From assembly GCF_029626265.1 (NCBI RefSeq), contig NZ_JARUBN010000001.1, positions 6,141,001 to 6,205,000 on the forward strand: a stretch of DNA of 64,000 nt. The letters are read 5' to 3'. A program made the position numbers and the translations under genes. The DNA comes from Micromonospora sp. WMMD1102 (GTDB taxonomy: Bacteria > Actinomycetota > Actinomycetes > Mycobacteriales > Micromonosporaceae). Below the pieces are notes generated by a model that worked only from the letters and a program-made list of their open reading frames with translations, had not been told where the DNA came from and ran no database searches. Below, piece by piece: positions 53,044 through 60,914 of the stretch; within the stretch, counting starts at the first letter, position 1; each line of letters starts with the position of its first letter.

Positions 53044-53062
53044 GCTTCGCCGGGTGGCCGGC

Positions 53063-54247
53063 TCAGTGTGGCTGGGTCGGGTCGTCGTCCCGGTCGGCCG
53101 GCGGCGGCTGGGTGCCGGCCGACGGCTGCTGGCTGGCCGGGTTGATCCGCTGGGTGGGCTCGGCCGGCGCCGGCCGCTGCGGGATCACCTGGGTCCGCCC
53201 CTCCTCGTCGTCCGGCTCCGGCTTCGCCGACGGGGTGGCGCCGACCGACGGCACCGGCCCGACCGAGGGCACCGGGCCGACCGACGGTGCGGACGAGGCG
53301 GGCGCGCGCGGTGCGGGCGGCGCGGAGGCCGGTGGCGCGGAGGCCGGTGGCGCGGAGGCAGGTGGCGCGGAGGCAGGTGGCGCGGAGGCAGGTGGCGCGG
53401 AGGCAGGTGGCGCGGAGGCGGGTGCCGGTGGCGCGGATGACGGCGGAGCCGAGACGGGCGGGGCGGACGCGGACGTGGGCGGGGCCGAGGACGGCACCGG
53501 CGGGGTGTAGCCGGGCTGGCCGTAGCCGGTGGGCGGGGCGTAGTCGGTCGGCTGGCCGTAGACCGTCGGCTGGCCGTAGCCGTGCGGCCCGGCCTGACCG
53601 GCCGGCGGGTAGCCCTGGTACGGAACACCGGGCTGGCCGTGCGACGCCGGCTGACCGTAGGTACCGGGCTGGCCGTACGTGCCGGGCTGGCCGTAGGTCC
53701 CGGGCTGGCCGTACGTGCCCGGCTGGGGCTGGCCGTAGAGGCCGGGCTGCGGCTTCGGCTTCGGCACGTGGAAGAGCGTCCGCCACACCCGCAGCACCAC
53801 GAAGGCCGCCACCAGCAGGATCAGGTACGCCCCGACGAAGACCAGCGTCCGGGTGAACGCCTGCCGGAACTGCGTCTCGGCCAGCAGCCCGAAGATCGCG
53901 GCGAGCAGGGTGATCCCGCCGAGCAGCACCGAGACGGCGTACTCGACGAGCGCCACCAGGGTGATCACCCGGGCCTGCCCGACGACCGGCTGGATGTGCG
54001 TGGCGAGGAGCACCGCCAGCACCGGCAGCGCCACCTGCTCCAGGCCGACGAAGGCGTAGAAGTTGCCCAGCGACCGGTCGCCGAAGTCGGAGTTCTCCCA
54101 GCCACCGAAGAAGAGCTCGATCAGCCCGCTGAACAGGAAGAGGGCGTTCGCCCCGACGAGCACCAGCGCGATCAGCTCGCGCAGCGGCTTGGTTGTCGAA
54201 CTGGCCTGCGACGCCTCGCTCGGCGCGGGCCCGGGCTGGCTGGTCAA
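53063..54247 (-). CDS. Membrane protein with Pro/Gln/Tyr-rich repetitive tail
   Basis: 394 residues from TTG 54247, preceded by GGGGGAAG. Four or five transmembrane helices (about 22-45, 68-85, 95-115, 128-150) are followed by a long cytoplasmic or external tail with TYGQPG repeats and then SAPPA repeats. The latter come from seven 15-bp DNA units (53319-53423), so the tail length is likely variable. Similar proteins are seen in actinomycetes as uncharacterised membrane proteins. No family or function recognised. It lies between fbiC and fbiA. Confidence 0.75.
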   Translation of the reverse strand: MTSQPGPAPSEASQASSTTKPLRELIALVLVGANALFLFSGLIELFFGGWENSDFGDRSLGNFYAFVGLEQVALPVLAVLLATHIQPVVGQARVITLVALVEYAVSVLLGGITLLAAIFGLLAETQFRQAFTRTLVFVGAYLILLVAAFVVLRVWRTLFHVPKPKPQPGLYGQPQPGTYGQPGTYGQPGTYGQPGTYGQPASHGQPGVPYQGYPPAGQAGPHGYGQPTVYGQPTDYAPPTGYGQPGYTPPVPSSAPPTSASAPPVSAPPSSAPPAPASAPPASAPPASAPPASAPPASAPPASAPPASAPPAPRAPASSAPSVGPVPSVGPVPSVGATPSAKPEPDDEEGRTQVIPQRPAPAEPTQRINPASQQPSAGTQPPPADRDDDPTQPH

Positions 54248-54347
54248 GGCTTCCCCCTGATGGCGGTTACGGACTCCTGCGTCGCCTGAGCCTAGTCGCC
54301 CGGCCCGCCCGACGCCCGCTCCGCGTCGATGGGCGAGGATGGACGTC

Positions 54348-55310
54348 ATGCGCATCGTGGTGTTGACCGGGGGCATCGGCGGGGCCCGCTTCCTGACCGG
54401 CGTGCGCGCGTACGCCCGCCAGGCCGGTGCCGAGGTGACCGCGGTGGTGAACGTCGGCGACGACGTCGTACTGCACGGCCTGCGGATCTGCCCGGACCTG
54501 GACAGTGTGATGTACACCCTCGGCGGCGGGGCGGACCGGGAACGGGGCTGGGGCCGGGCCGGTGAGACCTGGACGGTCAAGGAGGAACTCGCCGCGTACG
54601 GCGCCGAGCCGACCTGGTTCGGCCTCGGTGACCGGGACGTGGCGACCCATCTGGTCCGGACCACCATGCTGAACGCCGGCTACCCCCTCTCGGCGGTCAC
54701 CGAGGCACTCTGCGCCCGCTGGCAACCGGGGGTACGCCTGCTCCCCGCCACCGACGACCGCCTGGAGACACACGTCGTGGTGACCGACCCGGACGGGGAC
54801 CCGCCGGGCACCCAGCGGGCGATCCACTTCCAGGAGTGGTGGGTACGCCACCGGGGCGAACTGCCCACCTCCCGGTTCGTCTTCGTCGGCGCCGAGGCGG
54901 CCAAGCCGGCGGCCGGGGTGCTCGACGCGCTGTCCGGCGCGGACGTGGTGCTGCTCGCCCCGAGCAATCCGGTGGTGAGCATCGCGCCGGTACTCGCCGT
55001 ACCCGAGTTGCGGGACGCGCTGGTCACCGGCGCCGCACCGGTGATCGGGGTGTCGCCGATCATCGGCGGCGCACCGGTGCGCGGGATGGCCGACCGCTGC
55101 CTGGCGGTGCTCGGCGTGCCCTGCACGGCGGCCGGGGTGGGTGGGCTGTACGGCGCCCGGTCGGTTGGTGGCATCCTGGACGCCTGGCTGGTGGACAGCA
55201 CCGATGCCGGCACCGAGGTCGAGGGGGTGACCGTGCGGGCGGCCCCGCTCTGGATGACCGACGAGGCGGCGACCGCGGCCATGGTCCGGACCGCCCTGGA
55301 GCTGGCGTGA
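54348..55310 (+). CDS. fbiA: 2-phospho-L-lactate transferase
   Basis: 320 residues; ATG 54348 chosen because GCGAGG precedes it by a good distance, an in-frame ATG nine bases earlier is possible. The CofD fold begins VVLTGGIGGARFL; further conserved parts are VVNVGDDVVLHGLRICPDLDSVMYTL, GDRDVATHLVRTTMLN, LLAPSNPVVSIAPVL and VGGLYGARS. Transfers the phosphoenolpyruvate/lactyl-derived moiety to FO. The stop overlaps the start of a tiny ORF leading into fbiB. Confidence 0.97.
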   Translation: MRIVVLTGGIGGARFLTGVRAYARQAGAEVTAVVNVGDDVVLHGLRICPDLDSVMYTLGGGADRERGWGRAGETWTVKEELAAYGAEPTWFGLGDRDVATHLVRTTMLNAGYPLSAVTEALCARWQPGVRLLPATDDRLETHVVVTDPDGDPPGTQRAIHFQEWWVRHRGELPTSRFVFVGAEAAKPAAGVLDALSGADVVLLAPSNPVVSIAPVLAVPELRDALVTGAAPVIGVSPIIGGAPVRGMADRCLAVLGVPCTAAGVGGLYGARSVGGILDAWLVDSTDAGTEVEGVTVRAAPLWMTDEAATAAMVRTALELA

Positions 55311-55408
55311 CCCGTGCCGCCCGGCCGGCGACCGAAGCCGGGCGGACGACCGAAGCCGGGCGGACGACGAAAGCCGGGCGGACGACGAAAGCCGTGGAGC
55401 TGGGATGA
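55307..55408 (+). CDS. Possible 33-codon linker ORF between fbiA and fbiB
   Basis: Begins with a GTG that overlaps the fbiA stop (GTGA) and ends with a TGA that overlaps the fbiB start (ATGA), so ribosomes could pass through all three frames without a gap. It consists mainly of 18-bp repeats (four partial copies, 55331-55396), giving TTEAGR/TTKAGR units; because 18 is a multiple of three the frame is kept as copies change. Whether a stable peptide is made is unknown; a coupling role is inferred. Confidence 0.45.
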   Translation: MTRAARPATEAGRTTEAGRTTKAGRTTKAVELG

Positions 55409-56673
55409 GACTTGAGGTGCTGCCGGTGCTCGGCATCGGCGACGTCACCGAGGGCGACGACCTGTCGGCGCTGATCGCGACCGCCGCGCCCTGGCTGCGC
55501 GACGGCGACGTGCTGGTGGTGACGAGCAAGATCGTCTCCAAGGCGGAGGGCCGGCTTGTCGACGTACCGGTGGACGGGCCGGAACGGGAGGCGGCCCGGG
55601 CCGAGGTGCTGGCCGGCGAGACCGCCCGGCCGGTGGCCCGGCGCGGCGCGACCCGGATCGTGCAGACCCACCACGGCTTCGTGATGGCCTCCGCCGGGAT
55701 CGACGCCTCCAACGTGGACCGCTCCCGGCTGGTGCTGCTGCCGAAGGACCCGGACGCCTCCGCGCGGGCGTTGCGGGCCGCGATCCGCGAGCGGCACGGC
55801 GCCGACGTGGCGGTGATCGTCTCCGACACCATGGGCCGACCGTGGCGCAACGGCCTGACCGACGTGGCGCTCGGGGTCGCCGGGATGCCGGCGGTCCGCG
55901 ACCACCGGGGCGAGGTCGACCCGTACGGCAACAAGCTCAACATCACCCAGATGGCCGTGGTCGACGAGTTGGCCGGCGCGGGTGAACTGGTCAAGGGCAA
56001 GTGCGACCAGGTGCCGGTGGCCGTGGTACGCGGCTATCTCGGCGCGGCCGACCCGGACGACGGGCCGGGCGCGGCGGTGCTGGTCCGCAACGCCGAGCAG
56101 GACCTCTTCGCGCTGGGTACCGCCGAGGCGCGGGCCGACGGACTGCGCGCCGCCGCCACCCTCGCCGAGTCGCCGGCCGACGGACCGGGCCGCCCGGTGG
56201 TGCCGGCCGTGCTGGACGGCACCGACGCCGGGCCGGGCCGGGCGGCGGTCGACCGGGCGCTGGGCACGGTGGCCGGCGTCGTGGCGCCCGGCACGGTCTG
56301 CACGCTTGTCACCGACGAGGCACGGGTACGCACCCGGCTCGACGCGACCGCCCCGGGCCAGGCGTACGCCGCCGGTGTCGGGCTGCTCGACTGTGCGCCT
56401 CCCGGCCCGGCCGGCACCGATCCCGGGGTGCTGATCCGGTTCGGCGCCGACCTGCACCGGCTGCGGGCCGCGCTGGCCGCCGAGGGTCTCGGCTCCGCCG
56501 TGCTGCCGGCACCGGCCGGTCGGATCGGCGCGACCCTGCTGCTCACCGCCGCACCGGCCGGCGACCACCGACCCGCCGGCACCGCCAACGCCAACGCCAA
56601 CGCCAACGCCAACGCCAACGCCAACGAGCATCGACCCGCCGGCACCGCACCCGCCAGCGCCGGCGACCACTGA
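55405..56673 (+). CDS. fbiB: Coenzyme F420-0:L-glutamate ligase
   Basis: 422 residues. The CofE domain occupies about 1-245: VLPVLGIGDVTEGDDL, VVTSKIVSKAEGRLV, QTHHGFVMASAGIDASNV, VIVSDTMGRPWRNG, DPYGNKLNITQMAVVDELAGA. It adds glutamates to F420-0. The C-terminal part (about 250-390) does not look like the FMN nitroreductase domain of mycobacterial FbiB and is shorter. It ends in seven Ala-Asn pairs encoded by a (GCCAAC)7 microsatellite (56584-56625). Its ATG overlaps the linker ORF. Confidence 0.95.
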   Translation: MRLEVLPVLGIGDVTEGDDLSALIATAAPWLRDGDVLVVTSKIVSKAEGRLVDVPVDGPEREAARAEVLAGETARPVARRGATRIVQTHHGFVMASAGIDASNVDRSRLVLLPKDPDASARALRAAIRERHGADVAVIVSDTMGRPWRNGLTDVALGVAGMPAVRDHRGEVDPYGNKLNITQMAVVDELAGAGELVKGKCDQVPVAVVRGYLGAADPDDGPGAAVLVRNAEQDLFALGTAEARADGLRAAATLAESPADGPGRPVVPAVLDGTDAGPGRAAVDRALGTVAGVVAPGTVCTLVTDEARVRTRLDATAPGQAYAAGVGLLDCAPPGPAGTDPGVLIRFGADLHRLRAALAAEGLGSAVLPAPAGRIGATLLLTAAPAGDHRPAGTANANANANANANANEHRPAGTAPASAGDH

Positions 56674-56693
56674 CCCGCCGGCCGAGGACGGGC

Positions 56694-57713
56694 TCAGCCG
56701 TTGAGCATCGCCCTGCCCAGCGGGGTGAGGCTGTGCAGCACCGTGTTGCGGTCGCGGTGGCTGACCAGCAGCCCGGCGTTGCGCAGTACCCCGGTGTGCT
56801 GGCTGGCCGCCGCCGCCGAGATGTTCAGCCGGCGGGCCACCTCGCCGGTCGAGCAGCCGTCGCCGACCACCTCCAGCACCCGGGCCCGGGTCTTCCCGAT
56901 CAGCGCCGCCAGCGCCACCCGGCTCTCCTCCCGACCGGTCGCCGGCACCGGACCGACGCCCTCGCCGGGAGCCGGGGTCAGCCCGCCCAACCGGTCGACG
57001 GGATAGACGAGCACCGGCGGCAGCTCCGGGTCGAGCAGTGTCACCGGGATGCGGGCGCAGAAGAACGACGGCACCAGCAGCAGGCCGCGCCCGTCGAGGT
57101 GCAGCTCCCGGTCGGCGGGATAGTCCGGCACCTCCAGTACGCCCGCGTCCCAGCGCATCGCCGGGCGCAGGCTGGCCAGCAGCCCCTCGGTACCGCCGTC
57201 GAGCAGGGCGCGGGCCCGCCGTGACCGGTCCGCCTCCACCGCCGCCTGGATCCGGTCCCAGTACGGCTCGATCGCGGTCGCCTGGTAGAGCCGCATCGAG
57301 TCGGTCAGGTGTTCCAGTATCTCGACGTCGCCCCTGGCCAGTGCGCTCGCCGAGCCGGGCAGCGGCAGCGGGCTCTCCCCGGCCAGTACGGTCAGGTCCC
57401 GTTCCAGTGCCCCGATCGGAGTGGAGCGTACGGCGTCCAGCCCGGCCGCCAGGCCGTACATGCTGTGGTAGGGGGTCAGGAAGTCGGGAAAGTAGCCCCG
57501 GGGCGGGTTGAGCGCGAAGAGCAGCCGCAACTGGCCCGGTACGGTGTCCCGGCGCAGCCCGCCGGAGACGCCCCGCCGCCAGCCCGCCATCATCGGGTCC
57601 CGGCTGCGCCCCTGTAGCAGGTGCAGGCTGAGGACCAGCTCCCAGACCTGGTCCGCCGCAGGGGCGACCCGGGTCCGGGCGATGTCCTCGCTGGAGAAGA
57701 AGATCCGCAGCAT
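56694..57713 (-). CDS. ArsR-like winged-helix regulator (DUF5937 type)
   Basis: About 339 residues; ATG 57713 preferred (GGGGAG upstream), GTG 57722 possible. A long N-terminal domain (RIFFSSEDIARTRVAPAADQVWELVLSL...) of the DUF5937 type precedes a C-terminal ArsR/SmtB winged helix (LIGKTRARVLEVVGDGCSTGEVARRLNISAAAASQHTGVLRNAGLL, NTVLHSLTPLG). No metal-binding cysteines stand out. A 24-bp palindrome 76-99 nt upstream of its start is a likely operator for autoregulation. Convergent with fbiB, only 20 bp apart. Confidence 0.85.
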   Translation of the reverse strand: MLRIFFSSEDIARTRVAPAADQVWELVLSLHLLQGRSRDPMMAGWRRGVSGGLRRDTVPGQLRLLFALNPPRGYFPDFLTPYHSMYGLAAGLDAVRSTPIGALERDLTVLAGESPLPLPGSASALARGDVEILEHLTDSMRLYQATAIEPYWDRIQAAVEADRSRRARALLDGGTEGLLASLRPAMRWDAGVLEVPDYPADRELHLDGRGLLLVPSFFCARIPVTLLDPELPPVLVYPVDRLGGLTPAPGEGVGPVPATGREESRVALAALIGKTRARVLEVVGDGCSTGEVARRLNISAAAASQHTGVLRNAGLLVSHRDRNTVLHSLTPLGRAMLNG

Positions 57714-57788
57714 GGCGCGCACTCCCCGAATCGCCGGATGGGGGTGGCCCGGCGACCATTCGCACTCTACCCGGCGCGATCTATCAGC

Positions 57789-57812
57789 GTCTTTCAGCTC
57801 AGGCTGAAAGAC
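57789..57812. promoter_or_regulatory. 24-bp palindrome upstream of the ArsR-like gene
   Basis: Perfect 10-bp arms GTCTTTCAGC and GCTGAAAGAC with a TCAG centre. It lies in the 304-bp gap between the regulator and the next gene (57714-58017), which otherwise shows no gene. ArsR-family proteins bind such palindromes; target inferred. Confidence 0.7.
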
Positions 57813-58017
57813 CTCGACGCCCGGCGGAGCCAGCAGGCATGCTCACTAGGCCGACAGGGTCACCGGTGTCCCGTACAACCGGACAGCCCTGCGGCGTTCC
57901 AGGGGGCAGGGGAGGAACGCGGCACCCGGACGGTCGCCACGAGGGTTCGCGGGCGGTGGTCCGTGAAGGGCACTGTCCGGGATGTCGCTTCCCACACCCC
58001 CTTCCGCGCTGGGCAAC

Positions 58018-59070
58018 CTAGGCCGGCGTGATCAGCAGCGCGACGCGGTGGTCCTCGTCGGTCACGTAGTAGCGCGCACCGTCCATTTCGGTCAGTCCCT
58101 CGACGTTGTGCAGCGGGCCGAGGTCCGCGACCAGCTCACCGGCGAGCGGGCCACCGGCCGCACCGTCGGGCGGCCCGTGGAACCGCACGTGCCGGCTTGT
58201 CACGTCGCCGCCGGCCGGATGGTCGTCGAGCAGTACCGAGCGCTTGCCGAGGGCGTCGATCGAGCCGACCACCGCGTCGTACCCGCCGTCGTCGCGGGCC
58301 GACAGCGCCCGGAAGCCGGTCAGCTCACCGGGCCGGGTCACCCCGGTCAACGCGTACGCCCCGACGACCCGGGGCCAGCTCCGCCGGTCGAACATCCCGG
58401 CCAGCCCCGCCACCTCCAGCAGGATCGGCTCACCCCGCCCGGTCACCGGAAAACGCAGTCCGAGCAGCACGTTGCCGGTCGGCGTGCACGCCGCCGCCTC
58501 CAGGTTGATCGGCAGGTCGTCCTCGGCGAGCCGGCCGACCCAGGTCTTCGCCCGGGCGGTGCCCCGGTCCCGGGTCGCCGCGATGAAGCGGTGCCGCACC
58601 CGCTCCCCCGCCGCCACGATGCCGAACCCGGCGGCCAGCAGGGCGTCGTTCGCCGCCCGGTGCAGCCGGAACTGGTTGCGCACCACGTGCAGCCGGGGCA
58701 GCGGGGCGGCGGCATCGGCCTCCCGGAACCGGGCCACGAAGGCCCGCCGAGGGCGCAACGGGCCGCGTTTGGAGCCGAAGTGCGAGCCGAAGACGTAGAC
58801 CCAGCCGTCGTGCCGGGCCAGCGCCTCGCCGTCCTCGGTCCGGCCGGTCTCGGCACCGGCGTCCATCGGCAGGTGGTGGGTCGACCAGCCGCCGTCGGGC
58901 CGCTCGACAAGCAGGGCGAGGCAGTCCTCGACCGGCCCCTCGTCGAGTACGGTCCAGAACGCCCGGCGGGCGCCGTACGCGGCGAGCACCTCCGGCGCGC
59001 GTACCGGCAGCAGGTCGCTCGCCTCGTTGCCGGCGACGGCCAGCTCGACGGTACGCGGAAGGCAGGTCAT
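58018..59070 (-). CDS. Conserved hypothetical protein, probable beta-propeller
   Basis: About 350 residues from ATG 59070 (ATG 59079 is also in frame). The pattern of repeated short strands (WVYVFGSHFGSKRGPLRPRRAFVARF, INLEAAACTPTGNVLLGLRFPV, YYVTDEDHRVALLI) suggests a propeller fold akin to DUF3616-type proteins. No signal peptide, so probably cytoplasmic. A TAAAAT box at 59083-59078 places the transcription start about at this ATG, so a leaderless mRNA is likely. Divergent from the NUDIX gene. Confidence 0.6.
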   Translation of the reverse strand: MTCLPRTVELAVAGNEASDLLPVRAPEVLAAYGARRAFWTVLDEGPVEDCLALLVERPDGGWSTHHLPMDAGAETGRTEDGEALARHDGWVYVFGSHFGSKRGPLRPRRAFVARFREADAAAPLPRLHVVRNQFRLHRAANDALLAAGFGIVAAGERVRHRFIAATRDRGTARAKTWVGRLAEDDLPINLEAAACTPTGNVLLGLRFPVTGRGEPILLEVAGLAGMFDRRSWPRVVGAYALTGVTRPGELTGFRALSARDDGGYDAVVGSIDALGKRSVLLDDHPAGGDVTSRHVRFHGPPDGAAGGPLAGELVADLGPLHNVEGLTEMDGARYYVTDEDHRVALLITPA

Positions 59071-59107
59071 ACCGATCATTTTACGAACCCGGCACTAGGG
59101 TGGCGGT

Positions 59108-59704
59108 GTGCCCGAAGCCCTCTACGCCGACACGATCGCCCTGCTCAGCGCCTGGCAGCCGCCCACCACGGTGGTAGCTGGGGCACGGGACCGGACCCTG
59201 CGGCTGCTCGCCGACGGCGGCCCGGCCGCGCTGACCCGGGCACACCGGGCCGGCCACGTCACCGCCAGCGCCCTGGTGCTGGACGCGACCGGCGGCCGGG
59301 TGCTGCTCTGCCTGCACGGCCGGTTCCGCCGCTGGGTACAGCTCGGCGGGCACTGCGAGCCCGAGGACCGGACACTTGCCGGTGCCGCGCTGCGCGAGGC
59401 GACCGAGGAGTCCGGCATTTCCGGGTTGTGGCTCGACCCGGCCCCGATCCACCTGGACATCCACGAGGTCGCCTGCCAGGGCGGTTCGCGGCACTACGAC
59501 GTACGCTTCGCCGCGGTCGCCCCGGCCGGCGCGGTCGAGCGGGTGAGCGCCGAGTCGGTGGAACTCGGCTGGTTCCCGCCGGACGCGCTCCCGGAGCCGC
59601 TGGCCGGCGCCACCGCCGAACTGGTGGCACCGGCACTCGCGGTCTTCGCCCGGGCCCGCCAGCTGCCCGGACCCGCGCCCGAGGCGTCCGCCGGGGTCGG
59701 CTGA
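59108..59704 (+). CDS. NUDIX hydrolase
   Basis: 198 residues, GTG start. The NUDIX box is recognised by GGHCEPEDRTL...ALREATEESGI (80-104); the Glu pair that binds metal is present, but the first half departs from the GX5E rule, as often in this subgroup. The enzyme would cleave a nucleoside diphosphate linked to an unknown moiety. TAGGGT seven bases before the GTG suggests a leaderless transcript. Stop codons of this gene and manC are one base apart. Confidence 0.9.
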   Translation: MPEALYADTIALLSAWQPPTTVVAGARDRTLRLLADGGPAALTRAHRAGHVTASALVLDATGGRVLLCLHGRFRRWVQLGGHCEPEDRTLAGAALREATEESGISGLWLDPAPIHLDIHEVACQGGSRHYDVRFAAVAPAGAVERVSAESVELGWFPPDALPEPLAGATAELVAPALAVFARARQLPGPAPEASAGVG

Positions 59705-59705
59705 C

Positions 59706-60812
59706 TCACAGGTACGGGTGCGCCTCCTCCGCCTCCAGAGCGGCGACGATCTCCTTGACCTCCTGGGCCCGGGAGCGGGAGCAGACGAAGAGCGCGTCCG
59801 GCATGTCGACGACCACGGTGTCCTGCACCCCGAGGGTCACCACCAGCCGGTCCGACTGGGTCACCACCACCGTGCGCTCGGTGTCCCGGAGCACCACCCG
59901 GCCGGCCGGTGCCGTCCCGTCCGGCCCCTCCCGGAGCACCACGTTGCTGGCGTCGTCGCCGGTCAGCGCCTCGCCGAGGGTGTGGAAGTCGCCGACGTCG
60001 TTCCACCGGAAGTCGGCCGGGACGGTGGCGACCAGGCCACGCTCGGCGGCACCCTCCATCACCGCGAAGTCCACCGAGATCTTGGTCAGCTGCGGCCAGA
60101 GCCGGTCGAGTACCGCCGCCTGCTCCGGGGTGCCCCAGGCGGCGGCGATCTCGGTCAGCCCGGCGTACAGCGCCGGCTGCTGCCGGGCCAGCTCACCGAG
60201 GAAGACGTCGACCCGCCAGACGAACATTGAGGCGTTCCAGTAGAAGCGGCCGGACTCGACGTACTTGACCGCGAGGTCGTACTCCGGCTTCTCCTTGAAC
60301 CGGACCACCCGCCGGGCCGGGCCGTCGCCGATCGGCTCACCCGACTCCAGGTAGCCGTAGCCGGTCTCCGGGTGGGTCGGGGTGATGCCGACCGCCACCA
60401 TCAGGCCGTCCTGCGCGGTCGCGATGGCGGCGCCGAGCACCTCCAGGAAACGGGTCTGGTCGCCGACCACGTGGTCGGCGGAGAAGGCGCCCATCACCGC
60501 GTCCGGGTCGCGCCGGGCGATGATCGCCGCCGCCAGCCCGATCGCCGCGCAGGAGTCCCGGCGGGAGGGTTCGACCAGGACGTTCTCCTCGGGTACGTCG
60601 GGCAGTTGCCGGGCCACCGCGACCGCGTGCGCGGCACCGGTGACCACGTACGTGTTGTCCGGACCGGCAAGTGGACGCACCCGGCGTACGGTCGCCTGGA
60701 GTAGCGACTCGTCCGAGCCGGTGAGCGGGAGGAGGAACTTGGGGCGGCCGGCGCGGGAGAGTGGCCACAGACGGGTGCCACTGCCGCCAGCCGGGATCAC
60801 GGCGTAGAACAT
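59706..60812 (-). CDS. manC: Mannose-1-phosphate guanylyltransferase
   Basis: 368 residues from ATG 60812. Sugar nucleotidyltransferase motifs: IPAGGSGTRLWPLSR with the nucleotide-binding loop, RPKFLLPL, FSADHVV, ETGYGYLESG, FKEKPE and NASMFVWR. It makes GDP-mannose for lipomannan-type glycans and glycoproteins. It lacks the C-terminal isomerase domain of larger ManC/AlgA enzymes. Lies 102 nt after the glycosyltransferase on the same strand. Confidence 0.93.
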   Translation of the reverse strand: MFYAVIPAGGSGTRLWPLSRAGRPKFLLPLTGSDESLLQATVRRVRPLAGPDNTYVVTGAAHAVAVARQLPDVPEENVLVEPSRRDSCAAIGLAAAIIARRDPDAVMGAFSADHVVGDQTRFLEVLGAAIATAQDGLMVAVGITPTHPETGYGYLESGEPIGDGPARRVVRFKEKPEYDLAVKYVESGRFYWNASMFVWRVDVFLGELARQQPALYAGLTEIAAAWGTPEQAAVLDRLWPQLTKISVDFAVMEGAAERGLVATVPADFRWNDVGDFHTLGEALTGDDASNVVLREGPDGTAPAGRVVLRDTERTVVVTQSDRLVVTLGVQDTVVVDMPDALFVCSRSRAQEVKEIVAALEAEEAHPYL

Positions 60813-60914
60813 CGCCACATCATGCCCTGCCCGCTCGCTGCGGGGCGCGCACACCGGCTGATAACACCCGATCACCGTCCGGGGTCGTACCGCCTTGAAC
60901 GGGCTCTCCGCAGG

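Noticed and set aside
50152..53145. Plus-strand frame of about 1000 codons opposite fbiC
   Set aside because: Antisense to a certain fbiC gene; no domain and typical mirror composition.
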